NCBI GenBank assembly: GCA_964017155.1 | Contig: OZ024855.1 | Span: 52,678,664 to 52,742,663, forward strand | Source: Oasisia sp. SBJ-2009 | Taxonomy: Eukaryota; Annelida; Polychaeta; Sabellida; Siboglinidae | DNA length: 64,000 bases | Direction of reading: 5' to 3' | In this document: piece after piece, positions 1-10,697 of the stretch | Layout of the letters: every line of letters starts with the position of its first letter | Position numbering within the stretch: position 1 is the first letter of the stretch | Translations under genes and position numbers: made by a program | The notes under the pieces: generated by a model | What the model was told of the DNA's origin: nothing | The model's input: the letters and a program-made list of their open reading frames with translations, nothing else | Database searches by the model: none

Positions 1-150
1 CTCTTCACTATGTCAAGGTTACAGTATATTACTTTATTGGTGTTATGCTTTGTAAGTTATATATTGCGTAGCAACATGGTGATTAGGGTAAGAACTATTT
101 ATTAAGGAAACGATCAAACAAACAACAATTCATAATTCTAATTCTCAGAA
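1..150 (-). repeat. Block B spacer fragment left of LINE A
   Basis: This stretch matches the spacer found at 8,400-8,560 and 55,640-55,800, including the TTATTGGTGTTATGCTTTG core. It is split from its continuation at 4,548 by LINE A. In the gene orientation (minus) it lies downstream of an EGF gene 3' end. No coding potential seen. Confidence 0.7.
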
Positions 151-733
151 CACAATTGCTTTATTGAGTGATTGTCAGAAACAATATCGAATACAAACAC
201 ATGAAATATACATACAAATCAGGACAGATAATCAACAATAAGCAGGAAAGGAGCAAACTGCTTATAATTCCTTTTTTCAATTCCAAACAACAAAATATGT
301 ATGCCACCTTGGTGCGATTATGCTGATGCGAAGATACCACAGTTATTCAAATAAATGTTATAAAAAACATGATGATACATTTTGTCAATTAGTTGTTAGC
401 TATGCTATTAAAAATTATTCATACGTACTATTATATTAAATTATACTAATGTATCCTAACTGTGCAGGGTTTCTTGTTAATATGTTCTCCAGATGTATTG
501 TTTCATTGCCTTTTTGAATATACTAATAGATGTACAACTATTAATATGATTCTTCATAATAACAGTATTCCATAGTTTTGGACCAACATAAGTGAGTGTA
601 TTTTGTTTGATATTGGTTTTGCAATGTGGTATTTTGTAAGTTTTTTTGTTCAATTTGTTCTTGATTTTTCAGAAAATGCCTACACTCTTAGATATTTTTT
701 ACATGTATATTTTATATGCTCATTCCAATTAAT

Positions 734-1226
734 TTAATTATCTATTATCACTCCCAGAAATTGGGTATGGCTAACAGTGTCTATTTGAGTCCCATCTATA
801 TAAATGTTGTTGATTCTGTTTCTTACACTAGGCATATTGCTAAATGTCATTGTACGTGTTTTCTTGATATTTAACGAAAGTGTATTAGCCTTAAGCCACT
901 GCGAAATATTTTGTATTCCAATATTTAAATCGTGTTCCATTTTTTGCAAATCTTTCCCTCGGATAAAAAATATTAGTGTCATCTGCATACATTATCGGAA
1001 AGGTGATTTGTGACACAGCCCTTAAATCATTTATATAGATCAGAAGTAAAAAGGGACCTAATAGTGATCCTTGTGGCACACAGCAAGTTACATTTTTAAG
1101 ATCAGAATTGGTTTCACTGATTCTTACTGTTTGTTTCCTACCAGACAGATAACTTTGAAACCATCGGAGGACAGTTCCTCTTATTCCATAATGGTTTAAT
1201 TTCTTTAATAGGATGTCATGGTTCAC
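734..1226 (-). pseudogene. LINE A reverse transcriptase, fingers/palm and thumb remnants
   Basis: Two overlapping minus-strand frames carry RT motifs. The upstream part (1,226-891) starts with a NHDILLKKLNHYGIRG segment, contains PQGSLLGP (RT block 4) and the catalytic MYADD (block 5). The next frame (988-734) continues with the LNIKKTRTM and FLGVIIDN blocks of the thumb region. A frameshift near 960-990 separates them. RT copies the element RNA into DNA at the target site. The YADD aspartates are intact, but the frame breaks make it a pseudogene. Confidence 0.8.
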
Positions 1227-2106
1227 TGTATCAAATGCTCTGGCGAAATCTAAAAAGGTCCTATTATATGTTCTCCTTTGTCCATTGCACTTGTTATTTT
1301 ATCAATTAATATTGTTAAAGCCACGTAACTAGAATATCCTTTTTTGAATCCAAATTGATAATTTGACAAAATATCATGTGTATCAATATATTTAGTTAGT
1401 CTACTATATACAAGTTTTTCAAATATTTTAGAAAATACTGGTAATACGGAAATTGGTCTATAGTTACTGATTAGTGTAGCATCTCCTTTTTTTTAAATCG
1501 GCACTACATTAGCTATTTTTAATTCGTAAGGTACGTATCCTTTGTCAAACGATAAATTTATAATGTGGCATAATGGGTCAATCATGCTAGAGTGTATTTG
1601 TTTGATGATGTCTGGTTTTATACCGTCCCATCCAGGACTGCAGTTTTTTAATCTCATCTGTGGTTGTAGGTGTTAAAAGCATTGAGTTTTATTTTAAATT
1701 CCATCAAGATAATCCTCAGGCTTATCTGTAATGGTTGGAACATCCTGGGTTAATTCTGAATGGTCGTGAAGTATTCATTCAATTTATCAGCTATTAACTG
1801 CCTATCGTTTTTAGAGTGCCATTTATTAAGAATTCTTGGTTTTGCTATGATGTCGCCTTCTTGCCAATAATTTCTCGTATCATTTGCCACATTTTATTTT
1901 AGGTCACTCTTATGCTTGTCAAATTCCTTTTGATAATGATAGCGCTCTGCTATTTTAATAAGTTGCGTTAGTTTATTTCTATATATCTTTTATAATTGGT
2001 TTCATTAAATGCAGTTGGTCTATTTAGAAAATACTTATATAGTTTGTGCTTAGTTTTTATGGCATTTCTAAGCCCCCTGGTAATCCATGCTTTATGTTTC
2101 TCTTTC
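1227..2106 (-). pseudogene. LINE A ORF2 middle, heavily decayed
   Basis: No open frame survives here, but the stretch lies between the endonuclease and RT remnants on the same strand. Short minus-strand pieces (around 1,250-1,500) fit the RT N-terminal blocks of this element type. Treated as decayed ORF2; boundaries come from the neighbouring blocks. Confidence 0.55.
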
Positions 2107-2598
2107 TTAACCTTTTTTTGTGTTTAAGGGGAAATACTTGTTATAGACCTGTGAAATTGTCTTAAAATATTCAGTATAACTTATTTGGGGATCTTTACAT
2201 GCATAGACATCATTCCAACATGTTGCCTCTATGGTGCTTTTGAATAAGGCTATAGTATGATGAGTATATTTTCTAGTCTCTATTGTAACATAATCTTGTT
2301 TATCATTATTTAATGTGGTTAATATAAATATTGGTAAATGGTCAGAAGTATCTGAATATAATATTCCTTGAAGTTGATTGTATTCACCAAGAATGTCATT
2401 ACTATAAATATTATCTATCAATGTGGCTGTGGCTGGTGTAATTCTAGTAGGCTTCGTAATTTGAGGTATTAAATAATTGGAAAACATTGCATCTACATAA
2501 TCATGAGTTTTCATATGATGATCATAGTTTAACAGATATATGTTAAAATCGCCCATTATATAACATTGTTTGTTTTCAATTATTAAATGTACGTACAA
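2107..2598 (-). pseudogene. LINE A apurinic-like endonuclease, C-terminal half
   Basis: The 163-residue frame contains the hallmark GDFNI motif (residues about 16-20), a long central loop, and SDHLPIF near residue 86. In the exonuclease-endonuclease-phosphatase fold of non-LTR elements these positions supply catalytic Asp, Asn and the final Asp-His pair. The domain nicks target DNA to prime reverse transcription. The N-terminal half lies in a different frame at 2,795-3,109. Confidence 0.8.
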
Positions 2599-2794
2599 TA
2601 TTTGTTATTTGTTCTGTAAATGCACTAATGCTTGTATTTGGGGGTCTATACACTATACCGACCAATATTTTTCTTTTATGTTTTCTGGTTTGATACATAA
2701 CCTCAACAAAAAAACATTCTATAAACTCGGTCATAATATTCATATTTGGCTTTTCTATGTAATCGTAATTGTTGTGAATGTATAACGATACTCC

Positions 2795-3109
2795 TCATCC
2801 TTTTCTGGTGGGTCTAGTAAGATGAATACTTTTGTATTCTGGAAGTTCATATAAGTCTAAGGTTTCCTCCTTAAGCCACGTTTCTGTTAGACCAATTATC
2901 GAAAACTGTATATCGAGCGACAGTAAATAACTGTTCAGCTTATCTGTATTCTTCAGTATACTTCTAACATTCAAATGCATTAGAGAAAGCCCCTTAGCAT
3001 AGTCATCATTACTTTTTATGATATAATTGAAGTCGTTTGCAAGGTAGTATTTGGTTGTAAGTACATTATTGTTTGTTATACAATAATAATCGGGATCTAA
3101 GTCTCTCAT
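2795..3109 (-). pseudogene. LINE A endonuclease, N-terminal half
   Basis: The 104-residue frame includes the typical opening HLNVRSI and the IIGLTETWL motif, whose Glu is the metal-binding catalytic residue of this endonuclease family. It ends about 200 bp before the GDFNI block, with frame loss between. The AT-rich 3,110-3,534 stretch separates it from ORF1 and shows no recognisable domain. Confidence 0.78.
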
Positions 3110-3534
3110 ATTACGGTTCGTATTTTCATAATCTGACTCATCATCTGGAGATAATGCAATTCTATTATTTTTTTAAATGACTCATTTGGATTATCAAAAT
3201 ATATATACATACATTTATTTATACAGTCCAATTGGTAAACGTGATAGCATTCATTCATATATAGCATCATATAATGCATTGTTGCCTGGTAACTTACATG
3301 TGAAAAAAGTGTTAACTGCTTAACAACAAATAAAATGATAATAACAATAAAGACTAACATAGTTAGGCAGGTTAGAGTCCAACGATTGTCCATGGTTTTG
3401 GATGGAGCAGAATATTTTGAAAAGAAAATACTTTCTCAAAGAAACTTTGTTGAAATAATGTCGCATGATTCTGCACATAGCAAGTGTCCAATCCACCTGA
3501 TTGTCAACTGTAGTAGTACTACAGACAGCAGTGT

Positions 3535-4176
3535 CTAGAATCTGTTCAGGTCATCTTCACGGTTAACGCTGCCGATTTCCCCCTGCAAATCTTTGATCAT
3601 AATCCTCCCATCGTATGACCAACAGTCTTGAATTTTGCGTGCTTTCTTCAACGTTCTTGCTACATACAGTAGCTTGTATCTTGGCTTAGTGAGGTCCTCC
3701 GCGATATACACATTCGGGTGCTTGCCTCGGAGAGATTTCCTTGCTTTGATGAAGGTTTTTTTCGATTTATAATCTTTGAACTGGATAATGATTTGTCGCG
3801 CATGATTTTTGTTTGTTAACGAGTTTCGGGGCCCTACGCGGTGCATACGATTGATATTGTTGATATTCATATCTTGGACATCCATGTCATCCATCAGGTT
3901 GGTTACAATCCAATCAAGGTCTTCGCCTTCGTTTTCCTTAATGCCAGTTACTCGAACTGAGGAACGTCTACTATACTGTTCCATATGATCTAATTGGGCA
4001 TCAACTCGTTTCACATGCTCCTCCAGCTGCTTAATTTTCTCATCCTTGTCACGCAGCAACTTGTCCATAGCGTTCAGTCGTGCAGCGATGGTCTCCGTCA
4101 CGACTGAAGCAATCCGTTTTGCCAAGCCGGCTACGACATGGTCATCCTGAAGCGCTTCCTTTATCGCATCCAACAT
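3535..4176 (-). CDS. LINE A ORF1-like nucleic-acid-binding protein
   Basis: An intact 213-residue minus-strand frame begins at the first ATG after the element's leader. Residues about 30-72 are heptad-like and charged (KLLRDKDEKIKQLEEHVKR), consistent with a coiled coil that would multimerise the protein. After YSRRSSVRVTGI comes an RRM-like region of about 100 residues ending in a basic stretch (KKARKIQ). This coiled coil, RRM and C-terminal domain order is that of L1/CR1-type ORF1 proteins, which bind element RNA. It lies upstream of the ORF2 remnants on the same strand. It is the only intact frame of LINE A; whether it is expressed is unknown. Confidence 0.75.
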   Translation of the reverse strand: MLDAIKEALQDDHVVAGLAKRIASVVTETIAARLNAMDKLLRDKDEKIKQLEEHVKRVDAQLDHMEQYSRRSSVRVTGIKENEGEDLDWIVTNLMDDMDVQDMNINNINRMHRVGPRNSLTNKNHARQIIIQFKDYKSKKTFIKARKSLRGKHPNVYIAEDLTKPRYKLLYVARTLKKARKIQDCWSYDGRIMIKDLQGEIGSVNREDDLNRF

Positions 4177-4547
4177 GTCATTGTCACTGCTGCCGCGCGC
4201 AGACCGAAGTTGTTTACCTTACTTGCCCGTGGCCATTGTTACGCTCTGTGCTGGAGCCACGCGCGCTCTGCTGATGTTGCGTAATACACTGCTGCAGGTG
4301 TTCCTTGATACCCCGCTGCCACGCGCCGGTTAATCTGTGTCTAGGCCTGTAGACCTTTTAATTTTGCTGTCACAAAAGGTCTTAAAATCAGTTTCGAACC
4401 GTAGAGACAACTTACTTACTCTACGCGCGTCACAGCACCTGTCATTGCAGTCCCCTATAAGTAGTTTCTTAAAATTCAACACTTAAAACACAACTGTTCC
4501 TCCGCGCCCCAGACGTCGTCTACCCAACAGCGGCCATCTTGAATATT

Positions 4548-4756
4548 AATTCACGAAAGATACAACACATAACATTGCGCATACGCAATGGCCTTTTCAA
4601 TAACCTATTTTGTTCCATTTTCTTTATTCACCATCTATTAGACGGGCGAAGATAACTGACCTAATTATTCAGTTTAATAGTTATCTACCAGGGGCGATAT
4701 GTGACCTTTGTTCCTGTCCACTTGTCGCTTAGGTTGTGACTTAACCATTACCGTAT
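4548..4756 (-). pseudogene. Block B plus remnant of a third EGF-gene terminal exon
   Basis: The sequence resumes block B after LINE A (GCATACGCAATGGCCTTTTC) and matches 8,575-8,720. A TTTATT (AATAAA on the minus strand) and the stop-codon end of the last exon (GTCACAACCTAAGC on the minus strand, near 4,728-4,742) are recognisable. The body of the exon is replaced by the microsatellite that starts at about 4,757. This is a destroyed third copy of the 3' end seen at 8,705 and 55,958. Confidence 0.55.
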
Positions 4757-4757
4757 G

Positions 4758-4831
<74 letters not shown>

Positions 4832-4835
4832 CATT

Positions 4836-4914
<79 letters not shown>

Positions 4915-4965
4915 GTGTATGTGTGCGTACGTGCGTGCGTGTGTGCCTGCGTGCGTGCGAGTATA
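4757..4965. repeat. (TA)n-(TGCG)n composite microsatellite
   Basis: About 155 bp of nearly pure TA with a short TCATTTATA interruption is followed by about 50 bp of GTGCGTGC-type repeats. The same composite occurs in every block B that retains it. Confidence 0.95.
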
Positions 4966-5128
4966 CATGATTTACTAAGCGCATACATGGACGAAATTGA
5001 TAATGAATTATGCGCAAAATAGCAAAGAATTATCACATCAGTGCTGAACACGAAAGCTACTTGTGTTGTGAAATTGTAGCTTCAAATAATAGTTTAAAAA
5101 ATAATGTTTTAAATTGTGTAAGTAATTT

Positions 5129-5439
<311 letters not shown>

Positions 5440-5572
5440 TTTATTGTCCTTAAAAAGGATATGCATTGTACAACTCATGATCTACTATATATCGGATGGT
5501 CACAACAAAATGCAAGTGAATTCCAGATGTATCCACTATAAGAACAGTTCAACCGATTGACAGCAATATGAA

Positions 5573-6187
5573 TCATTTAGCATTCAACATTCTAATGGCC
5601 ACAGGCACAAAACTCCTGCTATAGCGAGATGTTTTACATTTTATACAACGGTATCTCCTTCGAGACGGAAGTACATGGAAGAACGTAGAGAGCGGGTGAT
5701 CAGACTCAGTAGCGACAGCACGAGCTTTCTTCAAAATTGCATGGTCGATTATTTCTGAGAGCATTGGTGTAGGTAAGCCAATGATCTTGGCGGAAACGTG
5801 TGAGATTTTCAGAAGGCTGTTACGGTTTTTCACCGAAAGAGCAGGGTAATAACAAATGCTGCAGTAGGTTATGAGAGGCTCAATTATGCTAAGGTAAAGA
5901 CGTAGAAGAAGTAGTGGATCAACGTAGAAAGCTCGTAACTTTCGAAGAACGTGCAGTCGCTGCTGAGACTTTTTCTGCACGGGTGTAACATGCTTTGTAA
6001 ATGAAAATTTTTCATCTAAGATAACACCGAGGTACTTGAAAGAATCAACCTGTTCCACAGGTTCACCATTGATGACAATATGACTATTGACAGTTCTATT
6101 TCGACGGAAGTCAATGCACATTTCTTTGGTTTTGGAAACATTCAGATGTAGAAAATTGTTACTGCACCAACTCGAGAAACGTACCAC
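5573..6187 (-). pseudogene. LINE B RT thumb and C-terminal region
   Basis: This 204-residue frame follows the catalytic part. It opens with WCSNNFLHLNVSKTKEM (RT block 6), continues with SFKYLGVILDE (block 7), and has the IEPLITYCS and basic RRRYRCIKCK segments typical of the C-terminus of this LINE group. It ends at the element 3' UTR. One frame break separates it from the palm fragment at 6,206. Confidence 0.8.
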
Positions 6188-6205
6188 TGAAGAAACATAT
6201 GACTG

Positions 6206-6556
6206 CTATGAGGCAAAATCACTCAAAAGAGCGAGCATGGCTGTATCATCAGAAAACCTCACATATTGGGTAGATGGATCCACACTCCGACAGTCATTTG
6301 TATACAAAGTGTACAAAAATGGGCTCAGGACACAACCCTGAGGCGCACCTGTGTTGCTAACAATCACTGGTGACTTGATGTCACCCACTCGAACACACTG
6401 CGGGCGATTACTTAGGAAATTGAAAACCCAGAGAACAAATGCGGCTGGAACTTCTAGTTTCTGTAGTTTATCAATCATGACATGCCTTTGTATTGTATTG
6501 AATGCTGAACTGAGATCTATAAATAGGATTCGAGCATAGTTACCAGCTGTCTCCAT
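6206..6556 (-). pseudogene. LINE B RT palm fragment
   Basis: The 116-residue frame contains LFIDLSSAFNTI (block 3, first catalytic Asp), GAPQGCVLSPFLY (block 4), and FSDDTAML where the usual catalytic FADD/YADD reads FSDD. That Ala-to-Ser change is conservative and keeps both Asp residues. The upstream half of RT is missing by truncation. Confidence 0.8.
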
Positions 6557-6602
6557 GTGTTCGAATAGTTTGTGTAGAAGGCAAGCTATTGCATCGTCAG
6601 TG

Positions 6603-7128
6603 CCTCATTTGAGATACAAACTAATGATTTGTTAACTTAACATAATAATATTTAATACATAATGTATCATTTTAAAGGACATATTGGATATGTATTTATT
6701 ATATAACACTAATAATTTCATGCAAATAATTTCTCATGTTAAGGAACAATGATTAGAGACTCACGAAGAAGGCATTAGCTTATGTAGTTATATATATGTC
6801 CTATGTGAGGTGCCATCCATCTGGAAGTGCCATAATACCATAACAAGGACTCAGGTCAACGTTTAAAACCTAAGGCTAGAATTAGGAAGACATGTAACAC
6901 TGAATTTAGCGTTCTAGCGGTTAGGTAGGATGGAAATTGGTTAGCAGTGAGTTTAGCACGCTGATACTAAAATCTGTGTTATGTGTAGGCTTAGGAACAG
7001 GTTGACGTATGATATGCCAAAATGGAGAAATAACACAGGCAAGAGGTTGTGTCATTTACGGTCACAAGTGACGCCGCGTGGTACGTCATTGTGCATGGAT
7101 CACAAAGTAATAGTGTCAAAATACTTAC
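6603..7128 (-). repeat. Block B end and EGF-unit intron
   Basis: Spacer sequence (to about 6,720) passes into the EGF-unit intron: GGCATTAG, the CATCTGGAAGTGCCATAATACC motif-like stretch, and ATGATATGCCAAAATGG. All of these recur in each unit. On the minus strand this is downstream of the EGF exon at 7,129. No terminal exon is present in it. Confidence 0.7.
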
Positions 7129-7242
7129 CTTCAGTGCAAAAAGGTCCCAAAAAAGCACTCGTGCATTTGCATTTATAACCAGGTTTCTCTTTCGTCAATA
7201 CGCAACTTCCGCCATTTTTGCATGGTTTTGAATCGCACAAAC
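7129..7242 (-). CDS. EGF-like module exon 1 (leftmost)
   Basis: The exon lies between TTTTAG on its upstream side and GTAAG on its downstream side (minus strand). It holds 2 nt, 37 codons and 1 nt, so both flanking introns are phase 1. Cysteine spacing is C-x4-C-x5-C-x10-C-x-C-x8-C, the EGF-like pattern. Such modules are extracellular and held by three disulfides (family knowledge); the ligand is unknown. The asparagine after Cys4 is Lys here (KCKCTS) and the residue before Gly-Pro-Phe-Cys is Leu, making this one of the most divergent copies. No calcium-binding consensus (D/N-x-D/N-E/Q before Cys1) is evident. Confidence 0.78.
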
Positions 7243-7540
7243 CTAAAACATTGAAACCGGCTATCATCGATCCGTGAGTGAAGATTGAGGCGTCGCACTA
7301 CAAGTTTAATTGTTAAGTACCGCCACCTGACAAATGGTGAACTACACATTTACGTCAAACGCCAATTGACGCCTTTAAGTAGGTATATGGTGCACTACAA
7401 AATTAGGGCAAAGTCAAATGGCGTCCCATGCTGTTAAACGACGACTGACAAAATCCGGTTCAGGTCACAATTCAAAGTCAAACATCAAAGTTATTAAATA
7501 TCATGAACTAGGTCATGGCCATATATAGCACCTCCGGTGG

Positions 7541-7837
7541 TTAAATTGTGTGGTACTCCCGAGGATGTCCAGTTTGGATATATTGATCTAGCGTGACGTC
7601 AGTTGTGGTTTTGGTGTAATCTCGTGCAGCGCTGACGCGCGGTGTTGTGTAAATAATGCTGTGAACGCGGGCCATCCCGGCAGCGCAACGTTTTCCACGG
7701 TTGACGTCATGATTCTGCCCCTCGTGCATTTCCGGAAACAATTTTTTTCCAAGGCGGCACCGCGACAGCTCCCGTTTAATGTCAATTTTAAAACGCTTCA
7801 GCAAACTTGTGGGTTCTGGGTTGTCGTTGTAGTGCAT
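7541..7837 (-). CDS. Hypothetical 98-residue frame in block B
   Basis: An intact frame begins MHYNDNPEPTSLLKRF and has a basic stretch (KRFKIDIKRELSR) and two cysteines. The same DNA occurs at 19,849-20,150, 29,363-29,660 and 54,720-55,040, where the frame is shifted or stopped. It sits upstream, in the gene direction, of the EGF exon at 7,129. It could be part of a 5' exon of the EGF gene or a chance frame. No signal peptide or known domain is seen. Confidence 0.22.
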   Translation of the reverse strand: MHYNDNPEPTSLLKRFKIDIKRELSRCRLGKKLFPEMHEGQNHDVNRGKRCAAGMARVHSIIYTTPRVSAARDYTKTTTDVTLDQYIQTGHPREYHTI

Positions 7838-8626
7838 ACTTCATATGAACATGCATATCTTTGAGTTATTTGAATTTTTGAGAGGCAAAATATGGCCTTT
7901 AAAGAGGCACGAATTTAGGTACGACCTCGTTCATCGATTAATCACAATAACATCATCCGGTTTACATTCTTACGGGTCAGTAATTAATTCTCACATTTCT
8001 AACTTACTTCTCTACGTATTCTCTTAAAACTGGTATTATATCCATGCCCCTCAGTATAAAACTCCGCCAATTTACACCGAATTCCAGAAATGCGCTCCAT
8101 TGTATATGATATTGTTTCAGGGTGCTAACTGTTTCTTAAATCTGCAATGTAGTCCGTGTATAAATACGAAATTGTGCAGCAGCGGTGCAAATATTGGAAC
8201 TTGAGTGTGAGGTATTGTCCGATTCGATGGAACGGCGCAGCCACGCCTATTGTTCGTGGCCATGTACTGAACGAAGCTTAAATTGGACGCAATAAACATA
8301 TGCAGGTAATGATCCACATATATCTTGCGTCCTTCCACAATTATATATCACAACGTGATACACGAAAACGTACCTATAATAATTATTATTTGCCTTCCTT
8401 CTCTCTCCTTTTCAATTTGTCAAGGTTACATTATATTACTTTATTGGTGTTATGCTTTGATATGTTATATGTTGCATAGCAACGTGTAGATTAGGGGAAA
8501 ACTTATCTATTAAGCAAATGATCAAAGAAGACAAAATAAATTCACCGTTGTTATTCTCGGAAGATAAAACATATAACATTGCACATACGCAATGGCCTTT
8601 TCAATTACCTGTTTTGTTCAATTTTC

Positions 8627-8632
8627 TTTATT
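8627..8632 (-). terminator. Polyadenylation signal of EGF gene copy
   Basis: TTTATT on the plus strand reads AATAAA on the minus strand, about 75 nt after the TAA stop at 8,705-8,707. The equivalent signal occurs at 55,865-55,870 after the other terminal exon. Confidence 0.5.
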
Positions 8633-8704
8633 TACCATCTATTCGTCGGGCGAATTGTTCAGTTTAATAGTATGTAACCTTTGTTTTTCTTAACCACTTG
8701 TAGC

Positions 8705-8808
8705 TTACGTTGTGACAAAAACCTTTGCCGTAATTTTATAATTCAACACATATCCGCATGGTGGCGGCACTTGACATTTCACATTTATCTTCGTTACGCA
8801 TCGTTTGA
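8705..8808 (-). CDS. Terminal exon of an EGF gene, Cys-containing tail
   Basis: Following the EGF exon at 8,969 is a 160-nt intron (GTAAGT at its start, CCCTAAACGTACAG at its end) and then this 104-nt exon. It contributes 2 nt, 33 codons and a TAA stop. The phase fits exactly: the EGF exon ends with 1 nt, completing a Val codon. The tail starts VKRCVTKINVKCQVPPPC and ends VFVTT. It has three cysteines, so it may form one disulfide plus a free or intermolecular thiol. No known domain is recognised. The second copy at 55,958 keeps length, phase and stop position, which supports it as real. Confidence 0.6.
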
Positions 8809-8968
8809 CTGTACGTTTAGGGACAGGTTGAGGTATGATATGCCAAAATGGTGAAACAATATAGGCGAGAGGTTGAGTTAGATTATGTAAATCATATACG
8901 ATCAACAGTGACGCCGCGTGGTTGGTCATTGTAAATGGATCAAAAAGTAATAGTGTCAAAATACTTAC

Positions 8969-9082
8969 CTTTAGTGCAAAAAGGTCCCATAAAAGCACTC
9001 GTGCAGTTGCATTTATAACCAGGTTTCGCTTTCGTCAATATGCAACTACCGCCATTTTGGCATGGTTTTGAATCACATACAC
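8969..9082 (-). CDS. EGF-like module exon 2, last module before a 3' end
   Basis: This is the module spliced to the terminal exon at 8,705-8,808. Residues between Cys3 and Cys4 read TKAKPGYK. A second AG nine bases upstream would extend the exon to 9,091, adding three residues (VLG) in frame. Confidence 0.8.
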
Positions 9083-9778
9083 CTAATACACCTAAAACAT
9101 TGAAACCGGTTATCATCAAGCCGTGAGTGGAGATTGCCACGTCGCACAACAAGTTTAAGTTTTAAGAACCGCCACCTGACAGATGGTGAACTACATATTT
9201 ACGTCAAACGCCAATTGACGCCTTTAAGCAATGTCAAGTTAAAAACAGTTTTAGAAAAAAGTTAACGACCCTATTACACAGCAGATAGATGGCTGACGAA
9301 TTATCATCGTAAAATGGTATTTTAAATACTTTTATATTAATAAAATCTTACTATGTACTATCATGTTATTATATTTTAATAGAGCACCTTTAATGTATAG
9401 AGACTCACGAAAAATGCATTAGTTTCTGTAGTTAAATATATGTACTATGGGTAGCACCACTCATCTGGAAATTCCATAATACGATTATTAGGACTCATGT
9501 TAGCATTCAAAACCTCGGGCTAGACTTAGGAATAAATGTAACACTGAATTTAGGGTGCTTAGCCAGTAGGATGGGAATTAGATAGCAGTGAGGTTAGCAC
9601 GCTCATACGATCATCTGTTATATCTTCAGGCTTATGGACAGGTTGAGGTATGATATGCCAAAATGGTGAAATAATATAGGCTAGAGGTTGAGTTAGACAT
9701 AGAAAATCATATAGGGTCACCAGTGTCGACGCGTGGTAGGTCATTGTATATGGAAAGTAATAGTGTTAAAATACTTAC

Positions 9779-9892
9779 CTTTAGTGCAAAAAGGACCCAT
9801 AAAAGCACTCGTGCAGTTGCATTTATAACCGGGTTTCCCTTTCGTCAATATGCAACTACCGCCATTTTGGCATGGTTTTGAATCACATACAT
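9779..9892 (-). CDS. EGF-like module exon 3
   Basis: Lies 810 bp from exon 2. The acceptor is TTTTAG followed by ATGTATGTG, so the split first codon becomes Asp rather than Gly. It lacks the nine-base acceptor duplication seen in its neighbours. Module otherwise consensus (CQNGGSC, GKPGYKC). Confidence 0.78.
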
Positions 9893-10583
9893 CTAAAACA
9901 TTGAAACCGGTTATCATCGAGCCGTGAGTGGAGATTGGTGCGTCGCAATACAAGTTTAAGTTTTAAGAACCGCCATCTGACAGATGGTGAACTACATATT
10001 TACGTCAAACGCCAATTAACGCCTTTAATAAATGTCAAGTTAAAAACAGTTTTAGAAAAAGTTAAAGACCCTATTATACAGCCGATAGATGGCTGACGAA
10101 TTATCATCGTAAAATGGTATTTTAAATACTTTTATATTAATAAAATCTTACTATGTACTATCATGTTATTATATTTTAATAGAGCACGTTTAATGATTAG
10201 AGACCCACGGAAAATGCATTAGTTTCTGTAGTTAAATATATGTACTATGGGTAGCACCACTCATCTGGAAGTGCCATAATACGATTATTAGGACTCATGT
10301 CAGCATTCAGAACCTAGGGATAGACTTAGGAATACATGTAACACTGATTTTAGCGTGCTTAGCCAGTACGATGGAAATTGGTTAGCAGTCAGTTTAGCAC
10401 GTTCATACGATAATCTGTTATATGTTTAGGCTTAAGGACAGGTTGCGGGATGATATGCCAAAATGGTGAAATAATATAGGATAGAGGTTGAGTTAGACAT
10501 AGAAAATCATATACGGTCAGCAGTGTCGCCGCGTGGTAGGTCATTGTATATGGATTACAAAGTAATAGTGTCAAAATACTTAC

Positions 10584-10697
10584 CTTTAGTGCAAAAAGGT
10601 CCCATAAAAGCACTCGTGCAGTTGCATTTATAACCAGGTTTCCCTTTCGTCAGTATGCAACTACCGCCATTTTGGCATGGATTTGAATCACATACAC
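10584..10697 (-). CDS. EGF-like module exon 4
   Basis: Carries Asn in place of Lys after Cys1 (CDSNPC). Duplicated acceptor: an alternative AG would extend the exon to 10,706. GTAAGT donor intact. Confidence 0.78.

Larger units (their letters stand above)
151..4547 (-). mobile_element. LINE A, near full-length non-LTR retrotransposon
   Basis: Reading on the minus strand there is a GC-richer 5' leader (about 4,547-4,177), an ORF1-like protein, then decayed endonuclease and reverse transcriptase (RT) blocks, ending near an AATAAA-type signal. It is inserted in block B: AATTCTCAGAA (140-150) and AATTCACGAA (4,548-4,557) flank it and look like an eroded target-site duplication. RT motifs (PQGSLLGP, YADD) and the separate coiled-coil ORF1 point to the jockey/CR1-type group; the exact clade is not resolved. 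ORF2 is broken, so this copy is inactive. Confidence 0.85.
5440..6602 (-). mobile_element. LINE B, 5'-truncated non-LTR retrotransposon
   Basis: On the minus strand the copy contains only the RT C-terminal half and 3' UTR, ending in CCTTAAAAAGG-side sequence, AATAAAG and a tetranucleotide tail. It interrupts block B: the spacer continues at 6,603 (GAGATACAAACTAATG) after breaking at about 5,128. Truncation within RT is the usual outcome of incomplete reverse transcription. Confidence 0.8.
7243..8704 (-). repeat. Block B, long form without microsatellite
   Basis: The stretch holds the upstream part of the EGF unit to about 7,380, then the long spacer (CAAATGGCGTCCCA, degenerate AGGTCA half-sites near 7,460) and the 98-codon frame at 7,541. 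It continues with the plus-strand CCTCAGTATAAAACTCC element at about 8,050 and the gene 3' flank. A TTTATT at 8,627-8,632 is the AATAAA of the gene ending at 8,705. The (TA)n-(TGCG)n tract is absent here. Confidence 0.7.

Noticed and set aside
8705..8998. Repeated minus-strand frames starting LLWDLFALKV in every EGF unit
   Set aside because: They begin at a GTG in the wrong frame of the EGF exon and read through the GTAAGT donor into the intron; only the downstream part of the copies at 8,705 and 55,958 is a real exon.
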